Assembly: GCA_030682715.1 (NCBI GenBank)
Contig: JAUXNQ010000055.1
Location: forward strand, 124,001-188,000
Direction: 5' to 3'
DNA length: 64,000 bases
Source of the DNA: Methylotenera sp.
GTDB lineage: Bacteria; Pseudomonadota; Gammaproteobacteria; Burkholderiales; Methylophilaceae
Shown: piece by piece, positions 47,820 to 59,059 of the stretch
Layout: each line of letters starts with the position of its first letter
Numbering within the stretch: the first letter of the stretch is position 1
The notes under the pieces: model-generated
What the model was told of the DNA's origin: nothing
The model's input: the letters and a program-made list of their open reading frames with translations, nothing else
Database searches by the model: none
Program-made: the position numbers and the translations under genes

Positions 47820-48209
47820 ATGCGCATGCTACATACTATGCTTCGTGTTGGTAACATGGAGCGCTCAATTAAGTTCTATACTGAAGTGCTAGGCATGAAA
47901 CTACTACGCCAACATGATTTTCCTGATGGAAAGTTTACGCTCGCTTTTGTTGGTTACGGTGCTGAAAGCGACCATACCGTATTAGAGCTTACCTATAATT
48001 ATGGCGTTGAAAGCTACGACATGGGTAAAGCCTATGGGCACATTGCGATAGAAGTGGATGACGCTTATCAAGCGTGTGACGCAGTACGTAATGCGGGCGG
48101 AAAAGTAGTGCGTGAAGCTGGCCCAATGATGCATGGCACCACGGTGATAGCTTTTATTGAAGACCCTGATGGGTATAAAGTAGAATTTATCCAAGCAGGT
48201 ACTTATTAA
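47820..48209 (+). CDS. gloA: Lactoylglutathione lyase (glyoxalase I)
   Basis: A 129-residue metalloenzyme of the vicinal-oxygen-chelate fold that turns the methylglyoxal-glutathione adduct into lactoylglutathione. The four metal ligands are in expected places: the early His in MLHTMLRV, Glu in LELTYN, His in GHIAIEV and Glu in KVEFIQ. Standard length. An AAGGA ribosome site lies just upstream. Confidence 0.95.
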   Translation: MRMLHTMLRVGNMERSIKFYTEVLGMKLLRQHDFPDGKFTLAFVGYGAESDHTVLELTYNYGVESYDMGKAYGHIAIEVDDAYQACDAVRNAGGKVVREAGPMMHGTTVIAFIEDPDGYKVEFIQAGTY

Positions 48210-48350
48210 TTCTATTGCTTAATTAAAGGTTGGTTTAGTTGCTTTCGCTGACTGTGCTTTTTGTAGTGCCTGTACTGATTGTATTGGGGGCATAGCTTTC
48301 AACAGATGTCTCGTTCACCTTGAATTGAACAATAGAATTTACTTCTCACG

Positions 48351-48605
48351 ATGACCTGGTGTTTATATCTGCTTGAGTGTAAAAATGGCGCTTATTACGC
48401 AGGCATTACCAATGACTTGGCATCAAGATTCTCTGCCCATATCACGGGTAAGGGCGCGCGTTATACGCGTGCCAACCCACCTACCAAGATACTCGCATCT
48501 AGGCCATACCCAGACCGCTCTGCCGCCAGCATTGCAGAAGCGCAATTAAAACGGTTACCCCGACATAAAAAGCTTAATTTCTTTGAGTCTGTGAATAATG
48601 GATAA
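48351..48605 (+). CDS. GIY-YIG nuclease-like protein (YhbQ/UPF0213 type)
   Basis: An 84-residue protein made of a single GIY-YIG domain: [20 protein letters not shown] replaces the GIY..YIG core, with the conserved Arg in [15 protein letters not shown] and downstream Glu and Lys-rich end. Such small proteins cut or process branched DNA in some bacteria. It overlaps the next small gene by 8 bases. Confidence 0.85.
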   Translation: MTWCLYLLECKNGAYYAGITNDLASRFSAHITGKGARYTRANPPTKILASRPYPDRSAASIAEAQLKRLPRHKKLNFFESVNNG

Positions 48606-48840
48606 AAACGCCTTATTAAAAGCCGTACATGCAGCGCAAGCGGGTGATTGGCATGCCTCCCATAACCTCGCACAAAACTATAACGACAGTACAGCTAACT
48701 GGCTACACGCAGTGCTGCATAAAATTGAAGGTGATGAGTGGAATAGCAAGTACTGGTACGCACGTACAAAAGGGCGGAGTTATGATGACTTCGCTGATGC
48801 CGCCTCAGAGCTCTTAGCTATCTATCAAAGTTTGTTGTAG
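48598..48840 (+). CDS. Conserved small hypothetical protein
   Basis: An 80-residue soluble protein rich in Trp, His and Asn ([32 protein letters not shown]). Related small proteins of unknown function are widespread in proteobacteria. It overlaps the GIY-YIG gene and is probably cotranscribed with it. No function can be given. Confidence 0.75.
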   Translation: MDKNALLKAVHAAQAGDWHASHNLAQNYNDSTANWLHAVLHKIEGDEWNSKYWYARTKGRSYDDFADAASELLAIYQSLL

Positions 48841-48873
48841 AAGTAGGCGGTAAGCACATTATTTTTTCTAACG

Positions 48874-48920
48874 TAGGCGTCTTGTAGCATAGGCGTTTTG
48901 TAATATGGTTGTCTTGTCAC
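48874..48920. repeat. Degenerate 16-base tandem repeat
   Basis: Three degenerate units lie head to tail: taggcgtcttgtagca, taggcgttttgtaata and tggttgtcttgtcac. They are just outside the left edge of the IS5-family remnant. No function is evident. Confidence 0.4.
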
Positions 48921-49051
48921 TAAATGAAATGATCCTGCGGGTTCATATAGAACATGCGTTTCCAGCCCTGCAATTCAGTCGTGATGTTTGTGGGGTGGGG
49001 GATTAACGACACGACACTTAGTGTTTGATGAGGGTTTTGCACCTAATTTAG

Positions 49052-50092
49052 TCTTTGCACGAATGCAATTTCTTTTTTTAGCAACTTGCCATACAACTCC
49101 GCTGTATCCCCAGTCCACGTTTGAGATTATACCCATACTCATCAAGAGTAGCCTGGCATGGTTTCTTGCTTTGCCTAAGTATCGGGCTTTACCATCCCGT
49201 AATGTTGCTTCTCATCGCTTGTCAGTGGCTTGTTACGATAAGCGCGCTTTAAAATACCATTTTTAATATGCTTCTCTTTTAACAGCGCATCATGTTTGTG
49301 ACTAATATAGGCACTATCAGCATAGACCGCTGTTTCAGTCCCCGTGAGCAGGTCTTCTAAACATTGACTATCATGCACATTCCCCGCAGTAGTGATGGCG
49401 CTTGTGATAAAAGCATCCTCGTTTACATTCACATAGGCTTTAAAACCATAGGTGGTCTTCATCCTGCCATCACTGCTGTGTTTGACGTTATAACCCGCTT
49501 CTTTGTCTTGGGTGTTCTTGCCATCTGCACCTTTATTCGGACGACTTTTTTTGGCTTCAATCACACTGGCATCAATGATGCTGACTTGCCCTTGTTTAAT
49601 ATACAAATCTGCTGCTGTTAACCCTTGGTTTAATCGGTCTAACAAATATTCTAAACGGCCTTCTTCACTGATCTTTTGACGAAAGCGCCAGATGCTGCTG
49701 TGGTCTGGCACTGAATCATCCCAGCCTATGCCAACAAAGCGGCGAAACAACAAATCTCGTGCCAGTTGGCTTTCTAACTGTTGGTCGCTTAGGTTATACC
49801 AGCTTTGTAACAGTAAAGCCTTAAACATCATCAATGGTGGCTAGGCACGTTCTCCTTTTTTGCTATTGTGTAAATCAACTAAGTGTTTCTCTATGTTCTG
49901 CCATTTGATCATCTTGAGGATATCGTCTAACGACGTCAGCGCTTTATGTTGTATTAGCATGCCGTTATTTAAGCTGCGTTGTTTGATGTTCTTCCAGGCC
50001 ATGATAACTAATCACTTTGCAGAATTGACAATGAATATTATTTCAAAACATTCAGTTAATCAGCGCTCATTTATTGCAGTTCGTGCAAATGT
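49052..50092 (-). mobile_element. Decayed IS5-family insertion sequence
   Basis: About 1.04 kb bounded by imperfect terminal inverted repeats. The left end reads tctttgcacgaatgcaat (from 49052) and the right end, on the other strand, reads atttgcacgaactgcaat (from 50090). The only gene inside is a broken transposase on the minus strand. No clear target duplication can be seen. Confidence 0.7.
49111..50002 (-). pseudogene. IS5-family transposase, broken
   Basis: Read on the minus strand from the ATG at 50002, the protein begins MAWKNIKQRSLNN and runs into a TAG at codon 54 (49841-49843). It then continues in frame with the DDE core (IDASVIEAKKSRP, AVYADSAYISHK). After DEKQ about 25-30 residues seem deleted; the sequence jumps to HYGM. 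A one-base loss follows, since reading gt as g-t restores KARYLGKARN. Near the end another lost base hides YNLKRG. It cannot make a working transposase. Confidence 0.85.
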
Positions 50093-50179
50093 CTTACATG
50101 AGCTTTGATGAGTGCTTGGAACGAGCAAGCGTGCTTAAAGGGACCTCTAAGGGCCACATCGGTATAGTCGTCAATCGAG

Positions 50180-51202
50180 TCAATCCGTTGCTGTCGATGT
50201 CAACGATGCATTACGGATACCCGAAATAAATTGGCCAAATGCGCGACTTTTTTCACCAGTTTTAATGGTGGCGATTAGTTTATTTGTTTTGGTATCAATT
50301 ACGCTAACATTATTGCTACCCCAATTGGCGACATAGGCGCGATGGTTTGCGTGGTCTATGCTAATACCTTCAGGGGTGCTGCCTACATTAATGGTTGTTA
50401 TTACCTTTTTATTTACAATATCTAGCACGGTGACACTATCATCCTGTGTGTTTGTGACATAGAGCGTTTTTTCATCCGAGCTAAATGCTGCGCAGTAAGG
50501 GTGGTAGCCTACTTTCATTGTTTCTTTGGACATTGTTTCTGTATTGATGATGCTAACGGTATCGTCTTGCACGTTAACGCTCGCAAGTAGCTTCCCTGTT
50601 TTGCTGAGTGCGACTCCAAAAGGATGTTTCCCAACTGGTATCCGCTGTTTAATTGCGAGTGTCTTGGTATCTATGATTGCGATGTCGTTGCTGTCACGAT
50701 TAGTGACATATAGCGTTTGGCTATCTGGGCTAATGGCTAGCCCCGCGGGTGCATCACCAATAGATAACTCGCGCATTGTATGCTTGCTATCTGTATCAAT
50801 GGCTAATACTCGGTTATTGAACCAGTCTGTGGCGTATAGTGTTTTTTCATCTGGTGAGGTGGCTAGGCCGACTGGTGAGCCATTAATTTTGATCGTATTA
50901 ACCAATGTATTGTTTTGAGTATTGATGACTGAAATATCTTGGCTTTCAACATTGGAAATATAAACCCGACTTAATCCCGATGCACTAGCGACACCAACAG
51001 GACCTTTGCCAACACTAATGGTGTGTATCACTTGATTTTTGCTAGTATCAATTACCGATACAGTATGTTCGCCTTGGTTGGTGATGTAGGCTTGATGTGA
51101 GTTTGAGCTAGTGTTTGCCGAACATGACATCATGGTTAGATTAATGCTGATAATTGCAATGTATCTGCCGATTTTTGTGAAAATGCTTATTTTAGGGTTC
51201 AT
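50180..51202 (-). CDS. YVTN beta-propeller repeat lipoprotein
   Basis: About 340 residues from the ATG at 51202; longer starts upstream add residues before the signal peptide. Lipobox-like TMMSC follows a hydrophobic segment, so it is probably an outer-membrane or periplasmic lipoprotein. The rest is about seven propeller repeats of about 42 residues (YVTNQ...SVIDT...VI.TI.VG..P.G). Such proteins act as surface or periplasmic binding scaffolds. Partner unknown. It lies between the IS5-family remnant and rppH. Confidence 0.8.
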   Translation of the reverse strand: MNPKISIFTKIGRYIAIISINLTMMSCSANTSSNSHQAYITNQGEHTVSVIDTSKNQVIHTISVGKGPVGVASASGLSRVYISNVESQDISVINTQNNTLVNTIKINGSPVGLATSPDEKTLYATDWFNNRVLAIDTDSKHTMRELSIGDAPAGLAISPDSQTLYVTNRDSNDIAIIDTKTLAIKQRIPVGKHPFGVALSKTGKLLASVNVQDDTVSIINTETMSKETMKVGYHPYCAAFSSDEKTLYVTNTQDDSVTVLDIVNKKVITTINVGSTPEGISIDHANHRAYVANWGSNNVSVIDTKTNKLIATIKTGEKSRAFGQFISGIRNASLTSTATD

Positions 51203-51311
51203 TAGATTTAATATTAATTCGGTATGAAGCAAATGGTTGCTTTCAATAATGCTGGAAATATGAAAAAATTGCATCATATTTTATAACAGTATTATTTAGG
51301 CAGTATATGCT

Positions 51312-51800
51312 ATGTTAGATCGTGACGGGTTTCGCCCGAATGTTGGCATTATTTTATGCAATGCCAACAATCAGGTATTTTGGGGTAAGCGTATCCGTGA
51401 GCATGCTTGGCAGTTCCCACAAGGTGGTATTAACTTTGGCGAGAGTCCAGAGCAGGCGATGTATCGTGAGCTGATGGAAGAGGTTGGCTTAAAGCCTGAG
51501 CATGTTAAGATTTTGGGCCGCACTAAAGATTGGCTGCGTTATGAAGTGCCAACGAGCTGGGTAAAGCGCGAGTGGCGTGGTAGCTATCGTGGGCAAAAAC
51601 AAATTTGGTATTTGTTGCGTTTAATGGGACGAGACAGTGATGTTTCACTAAGAGCGACTAGTCACCCAGAGTTTGATGCTTGGCGCTGGAACGATTATTG
51701 GGTTCCTTTAGAGGATGTGATTGAGTTTAAGCGTGGTGTGTATGAGGCAGCATTGAATGAGTTGGCGCCAAATTTGCATCACAAGGGCACTCACAAGTAA
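51312..51800 (+). CDS. rppH: RNA pyrophosphohydrolase RppH
   Basis: A 162-residue Nudix hydrolase starting [14 protein letters not shown], typical for RppH, with Nudix box [23 protein letters not shown]-type residues (G, R-E-L-x-E-E). It removes pyrophosphate from the 5' end of mRNAs and so starts their decay. Length is typical of the family. Confidence 0.94.
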   Translation: MLDRDGFRPNVGIILCNANNQVFWGKRIREHAWQFPQGGINFGESPEQAMYRELMEEVGLKPEHVKILGRTKDWLRYEVPTSWVKREWRGSYRGQKQIWYLLRLMGRDSDVSLRATSHPEFDAWRWNDYWVPLEDVIEFKRGVYEAALNELAPNLHHKGTHK

Positions 51801-52149
51801 GTTAATTTTTGTGAGAGGGCGGGCTGAGATAACTTTCCACTTAATAATCTTAAGTATTAGCTTAGTTATCCAGTATTTGTCTTGCTATCTTGGCTCTTGG
51901 GTGAGATTAACCAGCTTTGTCGTATGAGTCAGTATGGCTTCCGCAACTCACTGCCTTTTTAAAGGGTATCATCACCAATTTAAGTAACTAATAAAGTAGC
52001 AAGCCAAGTGCTGGCTCACAGCCTCGTCGATATGACGATTTTGTACGATGAGGCGCAACATTGAGCTGTTTAATGGATTGGCAATAATAACATCTTGTTT
52101 GCTTGGCCGCCTTAAGCTCTCAAGGCGGGTTCAGCTTGATTATTGTAAC
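51801..52149. other. Spacer with a partial dispersed repeat
   Basis: No gene is visible. The part at 52001-52075 (around cctcgtcgatatgacgatttt...gatgaggcgcaacatt) matches 34741-34812 in the same orientation. Nothing else stands out. Confidence 0.5.
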
Positions 52150-53067
52150 TTATGAATTGTTTCCCATCTGCTCCCCTAGTTTGACTGCCTGTGTTGGTTT
52201 CCAATTTGAGTTGAATTTTAGGCTGTCTTTCTGGAATAGAATCACCACGGTTGATCCAAGTAAAAAGCGTCCCATTTCTTTACCTTGTTTTAGATCGATG
52301 TTCTTGTCTGTGTAAGACCAAGTTTTAATACTAGGCAGGCGAGGTGGGTTGATAATGCCATCTTTTGCATCGTGCCAAACTGTTGCCATGCTACCCACAA
52401 TAGTTGCACCGACTAATACCATGACAAAGTTTCCATACTTCTCAGAAGAGAATTCACAGGCAACTCGCTCATTGCGTGCAAATAAGCCTGGTACACCTTG
52501 CGCTGTGGTGGGGTTAACAGAGAATAAATCACCAGGTACATAAGTCATCTTTAGTAAGCGCCCATCACATGGCATATGGATGCGATGGTAGTCTTTAGGG
52601 CTCAAATACAAACAGGCAAAGTGACCATTTTCATACTTTTTGGCAGCTTCAGCATCGCCGCCAATGAGTGCTGTTGTTGAGTATTGGTGACCCTTTGCTT
52701 GGAAAATCTGGTCTTGCTCAATCTGACCAAATTGGCTAATTGCGCCATCGACAGGGCAAATAAAGTCAGCTTGCGCGAGCAGCCTTGCGCCAGCTTTTAA
52801 TGGACGAGTAAAAAACTCATTAAAGCTTTTGTATGAGCTAATGTCAGGATTAGCAGCTTCGCTCATGTTGACGTTATATCGCTTAACAAACCAGCGTATA
52901 ACGGCAGTGGTTGTATTACCTCCCTTTAGATGGGCAAGTTTTCCTGCAATCGCGGTGATTGCCTGTTTAGGTAATAAGTATTGTGTGAGTACTGTGATGT
53001 TGGTTTGCACGATAATTCCAATAACCGTTATTTTTATAATAAAACTCAATGTTGCTAGTATGCGCAA
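52150..53067 (-). CDS. psd: Phosphatidylserine decarboxylase proenzyme
   Basis: A 305-residue membrane-associated enzyme making phosphatidylethanolamine from phosphatidylserine. Visible: YLSPKDYHRIHMP near the active site and the LGST self-cleavage motif near the C-terminus, where the Ser becomes the pyruvoyl group. An N-terminal hydrophobic stretch (about 8-30) anchors it. It is separated from ilvC by a repeat-bearing spacer. Confidence 0.95.
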   Translation of the reverse strand: MRILATLSFIIKITVIGIIVQTNITVLTQYLLPKQAITAIAGKLAHLKGGNTTTAVIRWFVKRYNVNMSEAANPDISSYKSFNEFFTRPLKAGARLLAQADFICPVDGAISQFGQIEQDQIFQAKGHQYSTTALIGGDAEAAKKYENGHFACLYLSPKDYHRIHMPCDGRLLKMTYVPGDLFSVNPTTAQGVPGLFARNERVACEFSSEKYGNFVMVLVGATIVGSMATVWHDAKDGIINPPRLPSIKTWSYTDKNIDLKQGKEMGRFLLGSTVVILFQKDSLKFNSNWKPTQAVKLGEQMGNNS

Positions 53068-53155
53068 TTTTTTAGCATGCGTGACTTTAATCTGATGTAT
53101 TAAGACGAGAATGGCCTATCTATACACCGCTAATATAGCTATTCCACTAATCTAT

Positions 53156-53333
53156 CCGTCATTATTCCCGCATACGACTTCACAGGTGCTCTAGCTCCTT
53201 GAGGTCGGCATGTATATACCATGACTTTATTTTTGGAATTAGCTTAGGTCTTGTGAATGCTAGCTTTTTTACAATAAACCACCATTCGTAATCACCACCT
53301 TGACTGGATTTCCGCCTGCGCAGGAATGACGAG
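53156..53333. repeat. Inverted-repeat-bounded element in the psd-ilvC spacer
   Basis: The spacer holds a segment of about 178 bases whose ends are related in inverse orientation: ccgtcattattcccgcat at 53156-53173 and, on the other strand, ctcgtcattcctgcgcag from 53332 back. The right half (53281-53332) matches 34607-34660. This is probably a non-autonomous, MITE-like copy of the dispersed repeat. No gene lies in 53068-53454. Confidence 0.5.
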
Positions 53334-53387
53334 GGGGTAGTTAAAGTTGGGGTAAAAATACTTGGATTATTTGTAAAGAATAGCTGT

Positions 53388-53423
53388 AAAAAAAGGCAAA
53401 TCGTTAAACGTTTTGCCCTTTTT
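53388..53423 (-). terminator. Terminator downstream of ilvC
   Basis: ggcaaa (53395-53400) pairs with ttttgcc (53411-53417) in a hairpin flanked by A7 on one side and T5 on the other. It can work in both directions. On the minus strand it lies about 35 bases past the ilvC stop. Confidence 0.75.
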
Positions 53424-53454
53424 ATTTAAACTAAATCTAGCTTTTAGGTTAAAC

Positions 53455-54525
<1,071 letters not shown>

Positions 54526-54743
54526 TCATCTGAGATACTTTCGTTGCTACTGTTGCTTTGATACTACAAACTACATTGTTTAAGAAAACTACAATTTGGT
54601 TATAAATAATTTGGTTATAAATTCGGCTATAAAAACACTTACTTTGAAAACACTTAACATTTAGAACAATATCTAAACTAGCGCTAAACAACGCATTTTT
54701 TGTTCCCTATGCGTGGAGTAGAGGGTGTTTCTAGTGTGCTAAT

Positions 54744-55235
54744 TTATACTTTTAAGATTCTATCGCCACGACCGATACCAGATGCGCCTGTGCGCACTGT
54801 TTCTAAAATCGCTGTGTTGTCTAACCCTTCAATAAACGCGTCTAGCTTGTGGCCAGAACCAGTTAGCTCAATGGTGAATGTGCCATCTGCTACGTCAATA
54901 ATTCGCCCGCGGAAAATGTCGCACATACGCTTCATTTCTTCACGGAACGCACCTGTTGCTTTTACTTTAACCAGCATCAGTTCACGTTCAATGAATTTAC
55001 CGTCGTTCAAATCAAGCACTTTAACTACATCTACCAGCTTGTTAAGCTGTTTAATGATTTGCTCAATCACGTCATCAGAGCCAGAGGTGACAATGGTCAT
55101 GCGTGATAATGTTGGGTCTTCTGTTGGCGCTACGGTTAAAGATTCGATGTTATAGCCGCGTGCTGAGAAAAGTCCTGCGACGCGAGATAATGCGCCTGCT
55201 TCATTTTCCATCAATAGTGAAACAATATGACGCAT
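54744..55235 (-). CDS. ilvH: Acetolactate synthase small (regulatory) subunit
   Basis: A 163-residue regulatory subunit with an N-terminal ACT domain (HIVSLLMENEAGALSRVAGLF) and a C-terminal domain with RTGASGIGRGD. It binds valine for feedback inhibition and stimulates the large subunit. Its start overlaps the ilvB stop by one base. Confidence 0.95.
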   Translation of the reverse strand: MRHIVSLLMENEAGALSRVAGLFSARGYNIESLTVAPTEDPTLSRMTIVTSGSDDVIEQIIKQLNKLVDVVKVLDLNDGKFIERELMLVKVKATGAFREEMKRMCDIFRGRIIDVADGTFTIELTGSGHKLDAFIEGLDNTAILETVRTGASGIGRGDRILKV

Positions 55236-56959
55236 TATAAGTCCTCCGCCAGAATCATTTCAGATAAGCCTTTGCCATTAGGAATCATAGGGAATACATT
55301 TTCTTTTTGGTCTGTAATGAAGTCCATAAACACAAAGCGTGATTTCATGTCGAAAGCTTCTTTTAGTGCGCCTTCAACATCTTCTGGTTTGGTGATTTGC
55401 ATACCAACGTGGCCGTAAGACTCAGCAAGTTTTACAAAGTCAGGCAAGCTGTCCATGTATGACTCTGAATAGCGATTCTCATAAAAGAACTCTTGCCACT
55501 GACGTACCATACCTAGGTAGCGATTGTTTAATAGAATCACTTTAATTGGCAGGCTGTATTGTTTACAGGTCGAAAGCTCTTGAATATTCATTTGAATACT
55601 GCCTTCACCTGTCACGCATGCCACTTGTGCAGTTGGGTCTGCAAATTGACAACCCATCGCATAAGGTAAGCCAACCCCCATTGTGCCTAAGCCACCAGAG
55701 TTAATCCAGCGACGTGGTTTGTCAAACTTGTAGTATTGCGCTGCCCACATTTGGTGTTGACCAACGTCAGATGTGACATAGGCGTCACCCTTAGTGACTT
55801 CCCAAAGCTTTTCAATCACATATTGTGGTTTGATGAGGCCGTTATTATTGTTGTAGTCTAGGCACAATTTACCGCGCCAGCTTTCAATCTGTGTCCACCA
55901 CGCTTTAAGCGCTGGGGATTGTGTCGGTTTTTCAAGCGCAACAAGCTCATTCATTTCAGCGAGTACTGACTTTACATCGCCAACGATAGGCACATGTACT
56001 TTTACGCGTTTAGAAATGGATGATGGGTCGATATCCACATGAATAATCGTACGGTCTTTACTGTAGAAATGATCGGTGTTGCCGATTACGCGATCATCAA
56101 AGCGTGCACCAACGGCTAGCAGTACATCGCAGTCCTGCATCGCCATATTGGCTTCATAGGTACCGTGCATACCAAGCATACCCAAGAACTGTTTGTCAGT
56201 ACTAGGAAAGCCACCTAGGCCCATTAAAGTGTTAGTGACTGGCACGCCAAGTGCTTTAACTAGTTTTACTAATAACTCTGACGCATCGCCCAAGACTACG
56301 CCGCCACCTGTGTATACCATTGGGCGTTTAGCCTCAAGTAGTAACTTAACCGCCTTTTTGATTTGGCCGCTATGACCCTTAGTAACAGGGTTGTATGAGC
56401 GCATTTCAACTGATTCTGGGTAAACAAAGTCAGCCAAGTGTGCCGTAATATCTTTTGGAATATCGACAACCACTGGACCTGGTCGGCCAGTTTTTGCAAT
56501 ATAGAATGCTTTTTTCAAGGTAATTGCAATGTCTTTTACATCTTTAACTAAAAAGTTATGTTTAACACATGGGCGAGTAACCCCAACCATGTCTACCTCT
56601 TGGAATGCATCTAAGCCAATGGCGGGCACTGGTACTTGACCACTGATGACAACGAGCGGGATTGAATCCATGTAGGCGGTTGCAATACCAGTAATGGCAT
56701 TGGTTGCACCTGGACCGGATGTAACGAGCGCAACACCAACTTCACCTGTTGTGCGTGAAAATGCATCTGCGGCATGTACAGCAGCTTGTTCGTGGCGCAC
56801 AAGAATATGTTTAAAGTGGCCTTGTTTGTAAATTGCGTCGTAAATATGCAGAACGGCACCACCTGGGTAGCCGAACACAAATTTTACATTTTCTTGCTCT
56901 AGGCAACGGATAACAATTTCTGCGCCTGTGATTTGCTGCGGATGAGTAGTCTCTGCCAT
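55235..56959 (-). CDS. ilvB: Acetolactate synthase large subunit
   Basis: A 574-residue thiamine-diphosphate enzyme that joins two pyruvates, or pyruvate with 2-oxobutyrate, in branched-chain amino acid synthesis. Signatures: the catalytic-Glu region [13 protein letters not shown]...VRHEQAA, the central FAD-binding domain, and the TPP motif GEGSIQMN...[13 protein letters not shown]. Full length. It is the first gene of ilvB-ilvH, with ilvC following. I see no leader peptide or attenuator upstream. Confidence 0.96.
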   Translation of the reverse strand: MAETTHPQQITGAEIVIRCLEQENVKFVFGYPGGAVLHIYDAIYKQGHFKHILVRHEQAAVHAADAFSRTTGEVGVALVTSGPGATNAITGIATAYMDSIPLVVISGQVPVPAIGLDAFQEVDMVGVTRPCVKHNFLVKDVKDIAITLKKAFYIAKTGRPGPVVVDIPKDITAHLADFVYPESVEMRSYNPVTKGHSGQIKKAVKLLLEAKRPMVYTGGGVVLGDASELLVKLVKALGVPVTNTLMGLGGFPSTDKQFLGMLGMHGTYEANMAMQDCDVLLAVGARFDDRVIGNTDHFYSKDRTIIHVDIDPSSISKRVKVHVPIVGDVKSVLAEMNELVALEKPTQSPALKAWWTQIESWRGKLCLDYNNNNGLIKPQYVIEKLWEVTKGDAYVTSDVGQHQMWAAQYYKFDKPRRWINSGGLGTMGVGLPYAMGCQFADPTAQVACVTGEGSIQMNIQELSTCKQYSLPIKVILLNNRYLGMVRQWQEFFYENRYSESYMDSLPDFVKLAESYGHVGMQITKPEDVEGALKEAFDMKSRFVFMDFITDQKENVFPMIPNGKGLSEMILAEDL

Positions 56960-57132
56960 AAATCTTTTTGATTTTAATAATTTATTTGTAACCCTACACG
57001 ATAACGGTTTGAGCGTGTTTGGTCAAGGAAGAAAGTGTTAAGCATGCATATTTAATTGACTAAATATAAACTGAAGTCTTGTTATTTTGCTCAGATAGTC
57101 ATATTCAGAAAACCATCATAAAAACAATGCTT

Positions 57133-58917
57133 TTACTCAAGTTGTAGCGGAGGCGCCACCTTCATTAGCTCTTCAATGGTAGTGAGACCAGCGGCTACTT
57201 TTTCAGCACCGTTGATTATCAATGGTTGCATGCCTTCTTGTTGTGCTAATTTAGTCAGTTTTACTAAGTTTGTTTCTGGTGTGATCAGTTTTCGTAATGC
57301 TGGGGTAATTGTAAGCATTTCATAAATGCCGCTACGACCCCTAAAACCAGTGTTGCGGCATTCTAGGCAGCCAACAGCTTTGTAAATATGTGCTGGTTTT
57401 GGCAGGTTGAAGGTGCCAACGAGTGCATCCCATTTGCTTTGATCAATGGGTTCTTTTGTCTTGCAACTGGGGCAAAGTGTACGCACTAGCCGCTGGGCCA
57501 TGATGCCGAGTACGGTAGAGTGGATGAGGTAGGATGGTACGCCCAAGTCTAGTAAACGTGTAATAGCTGATGGTGAGTCGTTAGTGTGTAAAGTTGATAG
57601 GACTAAATGCCCTGTTAACGCAGCCTGAATCGCCATGTCCGCAGTTTCAATGTCTCGAATTTCACCCACCATGATGATGTCTGGATCTTGGCGCATGAGG
57701 GTGCGTATGCCATCTGCAAAGCCAAGTCCGATGTTTTGTTGAACCTGCATTTGATTGAACGCAGGCTCGACCATTTCGATTGGTTCTTCCACTGTACATA
57801 CGTTGACTTCTGATGTGGCAAGTAATTTTAAGGTGGAATACAGGGTAGTTGTTTTTCCTGAGCCTGTAGGGCCTGTGACTAAAATAATGCCGTTAGGCGC
57901 TTTTGTCCAAGAGCTCCATTTATCTGCTTGTTCTTTTGAAAAGCCCAGTGATAAAAAGTCTTTACCTGAAATGTCAGGTGAAAATATACGCATCACGAGC
58001 TTTTCACCAAATGCAGTAGGCATGGTAGATAAACGTAGCTCAATTTCCTGACCTTCTGCAGATAGCGTTTTAATGCGGCCATCCTGCGGGCGGCGCTTTT
58101 CAACCATATCCATACGACCCAGCAGCTTAATTCGGCTGGTGATGGCGTTCATAATGTTGGGGGGGAGTTGATATACTTGATGAAGAACGCCGTCGATTCG
58201 AAAGCGCATCATGCCCATATTGCGTCTAGGTTCTAAATGAATATCGCTGGCACGTTGTTCAAAGGCATATTTAAACAACCAGTCAACAATGTTGACCACG
58301 TGTTGTTCATTGGCGTCTAGATTTTTATCTTTACCCAGTTCTACTAATTGCTCAAAATTTTGGACACCTACAATTTGCCCTGCTTTTGCCAAATTGGCTG
58401 CATTCATTGAACTGGCTAATTTGTACATTTCAGGCAGGTAGCGATTAACCTCTAGTGGGTTTGCGAAAACCAGCTTCACCTTCATTTTAAGTACGCGCTC
58501 TAGGTCTTCAATCCAGTCGGTACTAAAAGGTTCAGTTGTAGCGATTGTTGCCATGCCATCTTTAATAGCAATTGGCATGATTTTCAGGCGTTCTGCATAG
58601 CCTTTTGATACAATTTGTGCAGCAGAACCGAAATCTAGTTTGAGTGGGTCAATGTGATAGTAGTCTAAGCCTGCGTGGGCGGCTAACCATGATGAAAGCC
58701 ATTCAACTGTAATCGCATTGTGAGGTGTATTAAGGTTTTTCCATTTTTGTTCACCAATCACTACTAGTGGATGCAGGTTAGAACTGTCTAGTTTTCGGTC
58801 TTTGTATAGTTTCTCAGCTTGTACTTTATCTAATATTCCATCGTTGACAAGGATGCGGAGCGCATCACCAAGTGTTAGGCGGCCCGATGGTTTGACTGAT
58901 AGTGTAGCTTTGCTCAT
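57133..58917 (-). CDS. Stand-alone GspE/PilB-family assembly ATPase
   Basis: A 594-residue ATPase of the type IV pilus/type II secretion family, with an N-terminal GspE-N-like region (about 75-175), Walker A GPTGSGKT, Walker B IIMVGEIRD, the HTNDSPSAI His box and the four-cysteine zinc site CPSC...CLEC. No pilin or PilC gene is adjacent, so its machine is encoded elsewhere. It differs from the receiver-ATPase at 14267 by lacking a receiver and by sequence. AAAGG precedes the ATG. It lies on the minus strand between nadC and ilvB. Confidence 0.88.
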   Translation of the reverse strand: MSKATLSVKPSGRLTLGDALRILVNDGILDKVQAEKLYKDRKLDSSNLHPLVVIGEQKWKNLNTPHNAITVEWLSSWLAAHAGLDYYHIDPLKLDFGSAAQIVSKGYAERLKIMPIAIKDGMATIATTEPFSTDWIEDLERVLKMKVKLVFANPLEVNRYLPEMYKLASSMNAANLAKAGQIVGVQNFEQLVELGKDKNLDANEQHVVNIVDWLFKYAFEQRASDIHLEPRRNMGMMRFRIDGVLHQVYQLPPNIMNAITSRIKLLGRMDMVEKRRPQDGRIKTLSAEGQEIELRLSTMPTAFGEKLVMRIFSPDISGKDFLSLGFSKEQADKWSSWTKAPNGIILVTGPTGSGKTTTLYSTLKLLATSEVNVCTVEEPIEMVEPAFNQMQVQQNIGLGFADGIRTLMRQDPDIIMVGEIRDIETADMAIQAALTGHLVLSTLHTNDSPSAITRLLDLGVPSYLIHSTVLGIMAQRLVRTLCPSCKTKEPIDQSKWDALVGTFNLPKPAHIYKAVGCLECRNTGFRGRSGIYEMLTITPALRKLITPETNLVKLTKLAQQEGMQPLIINGAEKVAAGLTTIEELMKVAPPLQLE

Positions 58918-59059
58918 TTTTTGCCTTTTAAACTAATAAACTAAATGCAATCTATGGAACACTGCTTTGTAGTTTAACATGGACTAATTTTTCTGATAGG
59001 AGTCTATTAGTATGCATTCGGGTTATGAAGTATGCGCTTTTATGATTGCCATTGATGAT

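Noticed and set aside
48874-48920. Possible CRISPR-like repeats
   Set aside because: Three degenerate 16-base units are directly adjacent with no spacers and no cas genes; this is a short tandem duplication.
54700-55155. A 151-codon plus-strand frame opposite ilvH
   Set aside because: It is Ser/Thr-rich antisense sequence; the opposite strand encodes a full-length, well-conserved ilvH.
56960-57132. Attenuator or leader peptide before ilvB
   Set aside because: I found no short frame rich in Val, Leu or Ile codons and no terminator/antiterminator hairpin pair.
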